Source: Aquanectria penicillioides (Eukaryota; Ascomycota; Sordariomycetes; Hypocreales; Nectriaceae). Taken from it: a stretch of 64,000 nt of DNA. The DNA lies in NCBI GenBank assembly GCA_003415625.1, contig PYIU01000005.1, positions 1,555,001 through 1,619,000 on the forward strand, in the 5' to 3' direction. A model generated the notes under the pieces. That model was not told the DNA's origin and did no database searches. It saw only the letters and a program-made list of their open reading frames with translations. Position 1 is the stretch's first letter, and every line of letters begins with the position of its first letter. Shown here one piece after another: positions 1 through 13,874 of this stretch. A program made the translations under genes and the position numbers.

Positions 1-3304
<3,304 letters not shown>

Positions 3305-5949
3305 TGTGATGGTTATGTGAGGGGAGATGGTTGAAGAGTCGAAAAGAAAGAGGCTGATGGGAGGTTTAAAGAAGAGAGATACAGAGCTCAGCACGAGACA
3401 GGGCGGCAGTGGAAGGAGAAAAAGGGAAGAGAGAAAGCGTCTGGAGCCGGGAGGAAAGTGAGAATAGGTGGGCCCACTTGGGTGGGTAGGGCCAGGGGGT
3501 GGGAGTGTCAGCCGGGGCAACGGTGGAAGGACACAGCAATGATCAATCGGGGGCGAGACATTTTTACGGGGGAGCGCGAAGACCGGGTGAGAATCTGGGA
3601 CGAGGATGAGGCCTGGGCAGCTTGCCAACACAACAAGGAAACAGGGCCAAAAGGGCGGGAAACGAGGGAGAGAATGCCCGGTGCGAATCTAGCAAGGGCT
3701 GGGCTCGACACGGTCTGGTTAGCCGTCGGAGGAAGTCGGGTGGAGGCGATTGCGAGAATACTGGGACATGATTGCTCTGGGAGGTCTCAAAGCCTGAGGC
3801 TTTTACAGTCGAAGGGGGACGTGCTTGGCGGGTGGACCATGAATCATGGGCAGAAAGGGACACGGATGGACGCCAGCTAGGGGGTGGCCGGCGATGGAAC
3901 GCGCAACATTGAGTGAAATCTCGGTACGAAGGACCAGCAAGAGAGCCGGAAGAGCGAGGACCCCTACCACTCTTAGCAGGAGTGGGCGCTGGGAGGAGCT
4001 GCGGGCCCAACGAATTGCTGCACGCGGGTGGCCGACGACGACGGCACTACCGGACTTCCGACGGAGGACGAGCACAGGGAAGAATAGGCCGAGAAAAAAC
4101 ATACTGAGCAGCGGCAACAGGATGTTTCCCAAGGTACAGCACGGATGGTTTCACAAGATTCTACGTGGGCTCTTTTCTGCTGTGGTGAGAGAGCCACCAT
4201 CCAGAGGGAACAAGAAAAAAAAAACACATCAGCCTTGATATCAGAAAGTGGCCAAAATGGTACCTGAGCAACAGGACGGGAAACGAGCGAGCCCATTGGG
4301 CGAATGAGCACAACAGATTGGCAGATTGTCTGAGAAAAAGCACACCCCGAGACGACGGGCGTGTACAGTACATCACAGTGTGATATATGGTATGTGCTCC
4401 CATCCCCCACTTGGCGGCTTCACCAGAGAAGCTGGCAAATCAGAGAAAGAATCCTCCACGTGGGTGGATCACAGGCAAAGCTCCCAGAGGCCATCTTGGC
4501 CAGGCTGGCATCAAGCAAGGCGAGGATGATTCCTGAGATTCAAGGACACATGGGCGATACTCCAGAATCCCAGCGCGTTGCCTTGGCCTGGAGTTCCCCG
4601 GTCTTGATGGCGTTTGGCGCTCCGAGCAGCGGCGGCGGAGCCTCTCCATGATCCCAGCCCATGATCCGGCCGTCCACCAGATCTCAGATGGAGGTCGCGC
4701 ACAGTGCCATGGTGACTATGGCAGATTGGCACATACCTACGACGGCGGCTGTATACAATGTCGAGTGATAAAGTTCTGGCAGCATCCACCGAGCAAGCTC
4801 CGGCCAGTTGTGGCCATCCAGCTTCCATGAAGCCGCCGAGGCCATTGAAGATGGCACAGTGTGGCTGGGGTGGCGAATGCCCCAATTGAGTATTTATAGT
4901 GAATATATGATTCCTACAAGCCAAGAATCATCCAGGTATCTTACTCGAATAAAAAACAATGACTCAGTGACGATGGGCGTTTGTTCCATCACATCTTCTG
5001 TAGGTACCGGTAGGTACGAAATAGTTGCAAGCGCTTCCTGGGCGCCAGGACAGTGGGAAATGACTGTGGAGTTCGGGCCTTCGGGTCACGAAAATTTTTT
5101 CAATTGGCGTGTAGTTGGGCGGCGAGACAGTGCGAGACAGTGGCAATTCGACTGTCGTTGCTCTAGGCCCGGGCCAGATGAACCATCAGTGCAATGCCTG
5201 TCACAGCAAGTCGGTAACCTCGAAATGACGCAGCCGCGCAGCCTGAGGTTAAAGAGAGCTCCAGAATCGAGGTAGGTGTTTGTAGTTTTGAGGCCGGTTT
5301 CTGATGGCTTTTTGGGCCATTGGAAGGCCCGGGTGGCCAATTGAAGTCTCTAGGGATGGTCATGATGGGTTCTCTATCAAAAAGGCGAGATTTCGGCCCG
5401 AGTCTCGTGCTATTGGACCGCCGAGGCAAGGTACATTGACAGAGGATCAAGCTTTTGAAGAGGTCAAGTTGGCTTTGGCTGTCGCTGCCTCGCCCATTCC
5501 GACGAGACCAGGCATATCCCATGTGCGATCTTGGCTTCCCGGCACTGTGCCCACCCAGTGGGACAAACTCCGGGTAACCTTAGTTGAACCACCCAGAGGG
5601 ACCCAAAAGGCCTCGCTCAGCGGTGCCAATCCGCAGCCAGCCGCGCCATGTCTACGGAGTATGTACCACACCTATGTATGGCCTAGCGAGCTGTGGAAAC
5701 AGGCGCCAAAGGCAGGTTTGCGTATGTATACTGTGCAATACCGCTGGCGAAGTGGTGCATCTTGATGGATACAAGCAGCTCGTTCCTTCCGCAGATACCT
5801 ACTCCGTACTACTATCGGTATGTATGTATCTGTAGGTGGATGCGGGATATGGGGTGCGGATACAGAGGTGGTCCGGTACGTGCCGCCCGCCATAGCTGAG
5901 CAGCAGTCGGTCTGGGTCTCGTCCGGAATTGTGTTACTGCTACATGTTG

Positions 5950-5973
5950 AAAAAAAAAAAAAAAAAAAAAAAA
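5950..5973. repeat. Poly-A tract, 24 nt
   Basis: An uninterrupted run of about 24 A in intergenic DNA. There is no flanking target-site duplication or gene body that would mark a retroposed copy. Confidence 0.9.
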
Positions 5974-6177
5974 GGTCTGTCATTTCCTCAAGGCAAAAGG
6001 TGCAGTACAAGAGAGCCACAACGACAATGGGTACATAACTCAACTGCACTGGCACTGGCATTGGCACTGGCACCGAGAGTGCGGTAGCGCCCAGGATGGT
6101 TTCCCCAGCCGGGCCGACATTGGGATTTGCCACCTGCTACTGCTGCTACTGCTGTTACGCCTTTGTGTGTGTCTTAT

Positions 6178-6209
6178 GGTCCTGTGGTCCTGTGGTCCTG
6201 TGGTCTTGT
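6178..6209. repeat. Octamer tandem repeat (GGTCCTGT)x4
   Basis: Four head-to-tail copies of an eight-base unit, the last imperfect, in intergenic DNA. No coding role is visible. Confidence 0.8.
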
Positions 6210-7067
6210 CCTGCAGTAACTACGGCTTTGCTTCGAGACGGGCGAAAAATTTTCGGCGCAAGGGGGGGGGCGTGTGCAATGGGCAATTTCGGGTTGGCGG
6301 ACAGCGCTGCTAGAATTGCCCGGTGAGAATCGTGTCCAGATGGTCCAAGCTCCTTTCCGCATTAGGGAAGCTCACTGAGCGGCATCGGGCACAGCCATGA
6401 GGGAAGGCTCTGGGGGGGGGGTTAAACGATGAGAAGAGATGGGAGCAAAGACAAAGGGAAGGAAGCCATTGACGCTTCGTCGAGCGTCGTTTCGCCTTCG
6501 TCTCGCTCGGAGCCTCATCGCAGGCAACCGCGCCGTGTATCCCCCGTCTTTTGAGCCCGCTTCCGGGTCCTAGGAATGGTCAATGGCTCCGGGTCGGCTC
6601 CGGCATTGCCACGCTTCCACAGGTGCGAGTGCCTGGGCCGCGGCATCTCCAGCGACCGGGTTGGCATCATGACGGCGGTGCTCGTCGGGGAACCAGCTGC
6701 CATTTGAAGAATGGACGGTGCTGCGGCTCGACTCTCCTGCATCTTGGTTGAGCAATCTCCTATTCAGGTTCACACACGAGTGCAAGTCCTGCTACTACCG
6801 CCCCTCCGCCCAAGGACACTTGACTCAAGTCCCAAGCAGCGTTCGATGCTGGAAGGGTATAGGTACGCAGCTTTAAAGACTCATACAGAGTAGTAGGAGG
6901 GTGTCCTCATTGATGTAGTAAAGTGTTAACAAGCGGAAGATAAGAAAATAAGAGTCGAGCTCAATACACTCGATCGAGGGGGTATCATGATCGCTTAAAG
7001 CCTCCATCCCAATCCCAATCCCAATCCCAAGCAAGACGTCATCAAGCCAGCCTAGCCTAGCACACGG

Positions 7068-9177
7068 TTATTCCTCCTCCTTGTCGTCCTCGCTCGGCTC
7101 CTTGTCCTTAGGCTCCGGTGCCTTCATTGCGTAGCCCTCAACGAACCCCTCCGCATCACACGTCCGCGCCAGGTTGATCCGGTGCTCCGACACATACCGC
7201 TGCACTGCCTGCTTGTCCACCCGCACCCGCGGCACCAACTTAACTACCTTGTCCGCCTCCTCCCCGGAAGGCGTCTCACCATCCGTTTTCTCCACAGTCG
7301 TATCCTCGCCGCCCGCGTCCTTGTTGACCTCGGGCTTCTCGGGGCCCATGCCTGCTTCTTGCACAACGCCCATGTCCCGGAGGATGGACAGACAATCATC
7401 TGGGTGAATCCAAGTTGCCCGGCTGCAATCGTTGACGTCTACGAGCACCTCATGTCCGCCATTGGCATTGGCATTGGCATTGGCATTGGCATTGACGCTG
7501 GCGCTGGCGCTGGCATTGAGGTCTAAACCGAGCAGCCACCTTGCAATCTCGCCCGACCAAAACCGCTTGTATCCCTTCTTGCCCAGATCCGAAATGGGCT
7601 TCTCTGGCCCGCCGAGTATACCCTCCCGCCGCGATATCTCATACGAGGCTCCCATCAACAGGGCCCCGAGCCCCTTTCGTTGCCACGGCGGGAACACAAG
7701 AATACAGGCGAGGTTATTGTTGTCCCACGACATCTTCTCCTTGGAGAAGAAGCCCGTGATCTGCGGCGGGGGGCCTCTTCGCTCGGGCCGGCACCCGAAC
7801 CTGTGCCCGTGCCGGTCAAAGACGACTTGGCCGGGGCGTATAGACGAGCAGAAAGTAATTGAAGCCCGAAACGTCGAAAAAGACGGACTTGTTGTCGAGG
7901 AAGAGCTTGGCAAAGAGGGACAGGTTCTGGCAAAAGAGCTGGAATCAAATACGGGATACAGTTAGCCATTGCCTGTAATAATCGACAAAGCCCATATCGT
8001 GAGCCAAGTGAATATGCACTTACCGGATCCTTTTCGCCGTCCACTTCCCAGATGCTCCATTCTCCCTCATCTTGGACGAATTCCTCCACGTATTTCACTC
8101 CGCCCTCTCCTCTTCGCTTCTTGGCGCCAGGCCCTTTGCCGTCGTGCGGCACCAGCACCTTTCTCCGGCCGCGAGGGTGGATGTAGACCTTGCGGCCCGG
8201 CACATGGGCCTTCAAATCACACACTCGGACGTGACCCCACCATGCCACCAGCTCCTTGGAATACTTGAAGCAGCTAGGACACACATAGAGGCGTTCGAGC
8301 ACTGGCGGGTGGTCGCGGTCCTTCTTGGACGCCGACTTGCCGCCAGTCTGGTCCTTGCCGCCCGCGTCTTTGCTTCCGGTCTTGCCGGAGGTCCCAGTTG
8401 TATCTCCCAAGACCTCTTTCCCGTAGTAGCTTGGATACCAAGTGCGGAAGCAGATATTCCCAAGCACAACCTTATCGATGTTTCGGTCTGCTCGCGGGGC
8501 TGGCCGCTCCGCCGACGGCACAGGAGGCGGCACCGGCTGGTGAAGCGGCTGGTGCAGGTGTGAAATCGTCGGGGCTTGGGAGGGTAGACCGGCGTCACCG
8601 TCATGGGCGGCGGGCGATCGTGCAGCCTCGGCGGCGGAGCGGACGGGCCGTGAGGCCTAACGAGGGCCGACGTCCGCTGCGATGACGGATGCGCCTGCGG
8701 GACGTGGTATGTGATTTCCGGAGCCACGAGGTCCGACGGCGGCCGAGCCACGGCAGGGCCCCGGGCAGCAGCGAGGCTGGCCATGGTGACGAGCCGAGTC
8801 GTCTGTCCGAGCTGTTCGGGCGGGGCCCATGATAGGACCGGGGGGGAAGGCTGCGTGACCGGGTGCGCGAGCGAGGCCAGCGGCGGCTGGGGATGGGCTG
8901 TCGCGGGTCGGGCTCGACTCCGTTTCTGCTGCTCCGTCGAGGCTGTCGCGGAGGGTTGCGCCGGCTTTGTCCCCGCGCCCGGCGACGGCGCGAGGTGTTG
9001 ATACAGAAGCGGAATTGGCGGTGGTTGGACGGGCGTGTGACGCGTCGCCCGACGCGCTCCGGGGGGTTGGGTCGGCGGTTGTGGAGGAGGTCGAGGAGGT
9101 CGAGGAGCAGGAGCAGGAGCAGGAGCAGGCGCGGGTTCGGCGGGATCTTCGTCGGGTCGCTTGCGCTTCTGAGGCAT
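7068..9177 (-). CDS. SAS2: MYST-family histone acetyltransferase, SAS2-like (three apparent 1-nt assembly gaps)
   Basis: A lysine acetyltransferase expected to act on histone H4 in chromatin. Exon 1 runs 9177-8024 and exon 2 7938-7068; the intron 8023-7939 starts GTAAGT. With one base restored at each of three C-runs the model is about 675 residues. Residues 1-220 are Pro/Ala-rich and disordered. The C2HC zinc finger (CPSC...HVRVC) lies near 300-320. The catalytic core shows the auto-acetylated Lys in FLDNKSVFF (about 402), the catalytic Cys in NNNLACI (about 465), the acetyl-CoA loop QRKGLG (about 473-478) and the catalytic Glu in GGPEKPISDLG (about 499). There is no chromodomain, which argues against Esa1. 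A Gly/Thr-rich insert sits between LLVYTP and QITGFFSKEK, and an (Asn-Ala)n stretch follows the core. Frame breaks: 8571-8574, 7833-7836 and 7768-7773. The family is certain; the SAS2 subgroup is likely. Confidence 0.85.
7461..7490. repeat. Hexanucleotide repeat coding (Asn-Ala)n
   Basis: Five perfect ATTGGC units (minus strand GCCAAT) inside the SAS2-like gene encode alternating Ala and Asn. Degenerate units extend it with Ser-Ala and Val. It is a candidate length-variable coding microsatellite. Confidence 0.9.
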
Positions 9178-9822
9178 CGAGGAAGCGATGGTCTTGTTTT
9201 TTTTTTTTCTTTAATCAAAGGTAGAGACAGGAATAATTATGGGACTCGGGTGGGTAGTGCAATGCTCGACTCGCACAAAGTGAGGGCAGCGTCGAGGCGC
9301 GGAGCCGAGACTCAGGGTGTCGCGACGAAGGGCATCTGTCCGCGAAGAGATGTCGTCTTGAAGTTCGCGTTGGCAGCCGTGCTCCAATGCCTTTGTATGG
9401 TGCCTTTATTTCGGAACGAAAGAAACAAAGAAAAAAAAAAACTTCGACACACGACGTCAAGACGCGAGGTGACGAAATGGCGAGATTCGTGCGTTGCGCG
9501 ACTAGAGCGCAGGATCACGGTGCGCTGTCACGTGTAATAAGCCCGTTATAGTAGCTTTCATAACTTGGAGGGGCACGATGCTCAACGACAGCTTCATTAA
9601 TTACAGATTACGTCGAAAATGAGCCGAAGATAATTTGAAAAAATCACACTCCCAAAAGAAAAGCACTGGACTTCGCATTATCTGTTCATTGACAATCTGT
9701 CTGTTACTAATCCCTAGTTATCGAAATCATTGCTGCGGAGCAAAACCACTAAATCAACACGGACCAAAAATCACAGGCGAGCAAATGCGTTGTCCCCCTC
9801 CCCTCTTGGCTAGATGCGTCAG
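9178..9822. other. Spacer between LRR gene and SAS2-like gene
   Basis: It holds the SAS2-like 5' leader and promoter, including a T-rich tract just upstream of the ATG (about 9195-9210), and the 3' flank of the LRR gene. No further gene is seen. Confidence 0.6.
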
Positions 9823-11820
9823 TTACACCGGTTTGGCTCGTCGACGCAGCGAGCAGCTTGGCGCATGAGCATTCATGACGCGGTCCAGAGTCTCATCGCC
9901 CTCCTCCCAGTTTTTGACCAGTGTCAGCAACCGGCGGCGAGCGAGTCCGGCGTCCCGATTCCGGTAGACGGAGTCGATTTTGCGGACATCGACACGGTCG
10001 CTAGTGAGCCATCGTCGTTCCTTGTCCATGAATTGCTGGTATGACACATCCTCGCCGTACCGTGCTTTCACATTGGCTGCCAGATGCTCCCGAACAGCCT
10101 TGTCCAACTCGATCTGCACTGGGTTCCTATTGGCCGGATTAACTAGGCGAGTGTCGGTAGCAGGCTTGAAGGTCGCCTGTTTGCGCGCGGGGTCCGGTAG
10201 GATCGAATACGCAGTGTAATACACCATCGTAGGGCTTTTGAGGACCGCCTCGGAAACAGCTCGAAGGCCTGGGGGAGTGGTTGGGCAGTGTCCAAGATCC
10301 AAATACGCCAACTTGCTCTTGGTTGTGACAAGTTCGATGATGGCCGGTACAACTTCATCTCCGATGTAATTGTACGCCTGGCCAAGATCGTTAGTGGTGT
10401 ACGCCTGGCCAAAGTCGAAGACCTCGAGGGTAGGGTGGCCGGTGAGGGCTTTGCAGATCGCAACGGCACCTTTGGTGCTGACTCCAACCGATTGTAAGGA
10501 CAGTCGAGTCAGATACGGTGCCTTGCGAACTGCTGCCGCCAGAGCCATCACTCCCTCGTCGCCAAGCGGGTTCGATGCCATGTATATTGATGTCAGGCCG
10601 CAGTGCGGCGACATCAAAAATGCACCAATTGCACGGGCTGCCTCAGTAGAAATACCAGTGCCGTTGAGGTAGATGTGCTTCAAGGGAAGCTGGCTACCCT
10701 CGGGCATTTTGTGCGCGGCTAGGCGAGTAAATAGGTCCGCAACGCCGTGGTTACTCAGCTCGGTCTGGTCAAGATCCAGAGTTCGGAGGTTTTTCGCGCC
10801 AGTGATGAGTCGGAAGAGATCTTCAGATGAATTGGGGCCAAGAGGATTTCGTTTCAACCAGATATTGGTGACAGCCTCGGATTGAACCATGGCATCAACC
10901 AATATTCGAAGGCTAGGCCCGTCAATGCAATTGCCAGCCAAATACCAAGTGTCCATGCGGTCTGGTAGATCCTCGATGAAGTCTGCCACTTCGCGAGCAC
11001 CAACGGGGCCGATGATATTATTTCCCAGTAGGAAATGTTTGATGAAAGTATTGGGTCGCAGGCTGTCCATCAGTTTGCCAATGTGGTCTGGCCCAACGAC
11101 CATTTTGCACAGGTCCATTCGACCATCCTCGTACACGACACCTTTGCGAAATTCGGCGCCTTTGACGCCATAGTATGGCTCGCCTCGTCCCTCGTCGAGC
11201 TCGAAGCCCTTCTCGTTGCCATTCAGCTCAGAGGTACCATTGTTCTCAAGGTGGCCCAGGAAGGGTGCAAGATCGGCCTCGTCAGCCACATGGACGGGCA
11301 TCGGAATGGCCTGCACACCGTCGTGTGAGATGGGGTTTTTAACCGGGTCCCAGGGCCCCTGAGCGGTGATTCGGGCAGCCCAGACGGGAGCCTGGACACC
11401 GGGAGCTGCACCGCCAGACATGCCAAAGGCAGTGTGTCCATTTCGACGGGTAGCAGCCAGGATGTCGTATTTACGTTGCAAGGCAGCCCGGGCACGAAGT
11501 CGTACTCTGTCAGCATCGTATCGGATAATGGACGTCAATGAGCCCTCGTGAGTTGGGTACATCAGAGCGGCAATGGCAACTGCAAGCTCGTGGCGGCTGG
11601 TTTTCCGTCGAGGGAGGTCGTGCAACTCATCCGGGACACGATATTTGTCAAGCGGGAGTGCGATTATCTCATCCGCGGTGTAGGGATGGGAATGGTTGAA
11701 GTCTGGCATCTGAGCCGCCAGATCATTGAGGCCCTGTTTGCACAGATTGGCGAGGTGAATGGCAAGGTGTATTGAGACTGGTGGCTCGGTAACGAGCGGG
11801 AGATAGGTGGCAGCAGCCAT
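9823..11820 (-). CDS. Leucine-rich-repeat protein, ribonuclease-inhibitor type, function unknown
   Basis: A single uninterrupted frame of 665 residues starting MAAATYLPLV. The N-terminal 230 residues have no domain I recognise. From about residue 250 to 520 there are at least seven RNase-inhibitor-type LRRs, with the pattern LxxLxLxxNxLgxxGaxxLaxxL (for example WYLAGNCIDGPSLRILVDAM and IYMASNPLGDEGVMALAAAV). Such repeats form a horseshoe for protein binding. The C-terminal 120 residues are basic and helical (ARRRLLTLVKNWEEGDE). There is no signal peptide, membrane segment, NB-ARC or NACHT motif, so it is not evidently an NLR immune receptor. Conserved fungal proteins of this layout exist, but no role can be assigned from the sequence. 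It lies in tandem with the SAS2-like gene downstream and RPN3 upstream. Confidence 0.85.
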   Translation of the reverse strand: MAAATYLPLVTEPPVSIHLAIHLANLCKQGLNDLAAQMPDFNHSHPYTADEIIALPLDKYRVPDELHDLPRRKTSRHELAVAIAALMYPTHEGSLTSIIRYDADRVRLRARAALQRKYDILAATRRNGHTAFGMSGGAAPGVQAPVWAARITAQGPWDPVKNPISHDGVQAIPMPVHVADEADLAPFLGHLENNGTSELNGNEKGFELDEGRGEPYYGVKGAEFRKGVVYEDGRMDLCKMVVGPDHIGKLMDSLRPNTFIKHFLLGNNIIGPVGAREVADFIEDLPDRMDTWYLAGNCIDGPSLRILVDAMVQSEAVTNIWLKRNPLGPNSSEDLFRLITGAKNLRTLDLDQTELSNHGVADLFTRLAAHKMPEGSQLPLKHIYLNGTGISTEAARAIGAFLMSPHCGLTSIYMASNPLGDEGVMALAAAVRKAPYLTRLSLQSVGVSTKGAVAICKALTGHPTLEVFDFGQAYTTNDLGQAYNYIGDEVVPAIIELVTTKSKLAYLDLGHCPTTPPGLRAVSEAVLKSPTMVYYTAYSILPDPARKQATFKPATDTRLVNPANRNPVQIELDKAVREHLAANVKARYGEDVSYQQFMDKERRWLTSDRVDVRKIDSVYRNRDAGLARRRLLTLVKNWEEGDETLDRVMNAHAPSCSLRRRAKPV

Positions 11821-12827
11821 GATGGATTTTGTGTGCTGAGTCGATGAGGAAGGCTCGTCGACTTGTTGCTATTGTTTGTCTGGTTGTTCTGAATAGTCTT
11901 CTGGGCAGCCAACCAAGCCTTTATGAACTTATATAGCTTCCATGCAATGGGAGGCTCAGCCAGAGTCGCTAGGCACAGCAGCCCTACAGGTGGGGGCCAG
12001 CATGGGGACCCGGTCTGGCGTCCCACAGAAGGTCGATTCTATGTCAGACGCAAGGCGCATGACAATGTCAATGACAAGCGGCTGTCCACCAGTGACTCAA
12101 CTTGTCTGGACCAACATCCAAACCGGCGACGCTAGACGCCAGCTCCCTTGCATGTCGAGGGACAAGGGTTGCTTCGCGGTTCCATATGGTTCCCCTGTGT
12201 CGTCTCCACATCACACGTATATGGCTGCAATCTCGAGAAAGCCTCGAGCAAATCGGCACTGCCCCGCCGTCGACGCTGATGGAAGATAGAAGGAGGCCTA
12301 CCAAAGGTCTTTTCGGGGGTGGCCGGTGAGGCTGTGGTGGACGACATGGATGTGGAGGTAGTGCCTTGGTGGGTATGGTATGCGGGGAGAATAATGTTAG
12401 CTTCGACCCATAGGGGCTAGAATGCAGTTACCTCCCTCTTTACCCGCAGACCATACTATGTAGTAGGAGATGTGGCCTGGCGCGGCGCAAGGCAGCGGCG
12501 GGCCGTGACCCACGCATGTCGATGGAAAGGCGCAAAGCTGACGATGCATGTCAATAAACAATGCAGGGGGTGACATCTTTGGTCTTGAAGTTTCCGATAA
12601 TGTGGAGTGTTTGTTCATAACTGTATGGATACATGGATTGCATTGTGCACCGCACGAGATATATCCGTTGTTGGCCTACTCTCGCATTGCTTGCCTACCA
12701 ACCTAACTGCCTAAGCTACGATGGATTTGGCGGTCAAGGGCATCATGATCTTCCCAAGCACATTCAAAGTGTATTCGACACGAAGTAATGTATCACATCC
12801 CACCCAAAGTGTATCTATGCCAAGAAA

Positions 12828-12852
12828 GGGGGGGGGGGGGGGGGGGGGGGGG
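12828..12852. repeat. Poly-G tract, 25 nt
   Basis: A run of 25 G on the plus strand in intergenic DNA. Given the homopolymer errors elsewhere in this window, its exact length should not be trusted. Confidence 0.9.
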
Positions 12853-13137
12853 AATCTCCAAAGAGAATTCGCCAACCCAACTAATCGAATCACAATATAA
12901 AAGGATGCACCCAGGCCGGCAAAGTGCAGGGTAGGGGGACTGGTGGAACAGTAGCTTGACTCACCAACTGCTAAACCTCCACTTCGGGTCAAGCAACGAC
13001 AACAACAGCGCATCATCCCAACATAGAGGTGAGAAATCCAATTCCATTGAAAATACCACCCGCAGTGACTTGGTTTCGATTGATGGCGTGGGAAACGACG
13101 ACCCCATCACTAGAGTCGACATTCCGGTCCATACCTT

Positions 13138-13187
13138 GGTACCTAGGTACCTACATACCACCTACCTGCTTGGTACCTACCTACCAT
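13138..13187. repeat. GGTACC/TACC repeat cluster
   Basis: Three GGTACC sites within 40 bp. The first two form a perfect 14-bp palindrome (GGTACCTAGGTACC, 13138-13151), followed by further ACCTACC words. The 17-mer CCTAGGTACCTACATAC (13142-13158) recurs exactly at 44570-44586. Confidence 0.85.
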
Positions 13188-13874
13188 AGAAGCGTATCTC
13201 TCCCACCAGGCCGGAACACCATGTGACCTCGCCGCCAGCCCACGAGACCACCCGCCGATAGATGCACTTGCTCCTGCTGTGTTTCCAGGGATATTCGCTG
13301 TAGAAGTGCAGCACTCAATGTCTGCATGCAAGAAGTTGATCAACTGTACCTGCATGAGCTGAAGTTGAAATGTGATGCAAACATTGACACAAAAGGAACT
13401 GGCTCGATAAACACCGACCCTTGACGGCCCCCGCCTTAGACACAAGGTGACGGGAATCTCGTGTACTTTAAACGTGATGCTACACGCTCCTGGCAGCTCG
13501 ACTCACGAATCCACTCAGATACATAGCACGGCATATGTGCATGGCAAACATGGAACAACAAAAAGCGAAATTTATGTTCTCACTTCTCACTCACTCTCCT
13601 CCTTCCACGTTCTCGCCAATCTCCCTGACCAGTATCTAGTACACGTTGGGGGAACCCGTTTCCCGATAACCCCTCATAACCTGCCCGCCTTCTCTATCGC
13701 AATGCCCCAGAAGACGAACCTTCTGCTCCCTGGGGTGCCCAGCCGGTGATGTGATTAGTTAGAACTTACAGCCAAGAGAAACCCCGCCAAACCCCCGGCA
13801 CCGAAAGCACGTGGAAAGATTCAGAGCGATTGCCAATAGAAGCTTCCCAGAGTTGTAGTGACACAAGAAAGAAT

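Larger units (their letters stand above)
3305..7067. other. Intergenic, ATP9 promoter side and SAS2-like 3' flank; simple repeats
   Basis: No gene is supported. It holds the ATP9 5' leader and promoter next to 3304 and the 3' flank of the SAS2-like gene next to 7067. Low-complexity tracts include 24 A at 5950-5973, tandem GGTCCTGT-type octamers near 6178-6209, TGGCAC-type hexamers near 6049-6073 and CCCAAT repeats near 7008-7029. Confidence 0.6.
11821..13874. other. Intergenic with poly-G and GGTACC cluster
   Basis: It contains the LRR-gene promoter at the left and the RPN3 3' flank at the right. A 25-nt G run lies at 12828-12852 and three GGTACC sites at 13138, 13146 and 13172. No coding gene is supported. 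Confidence 0.6.
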
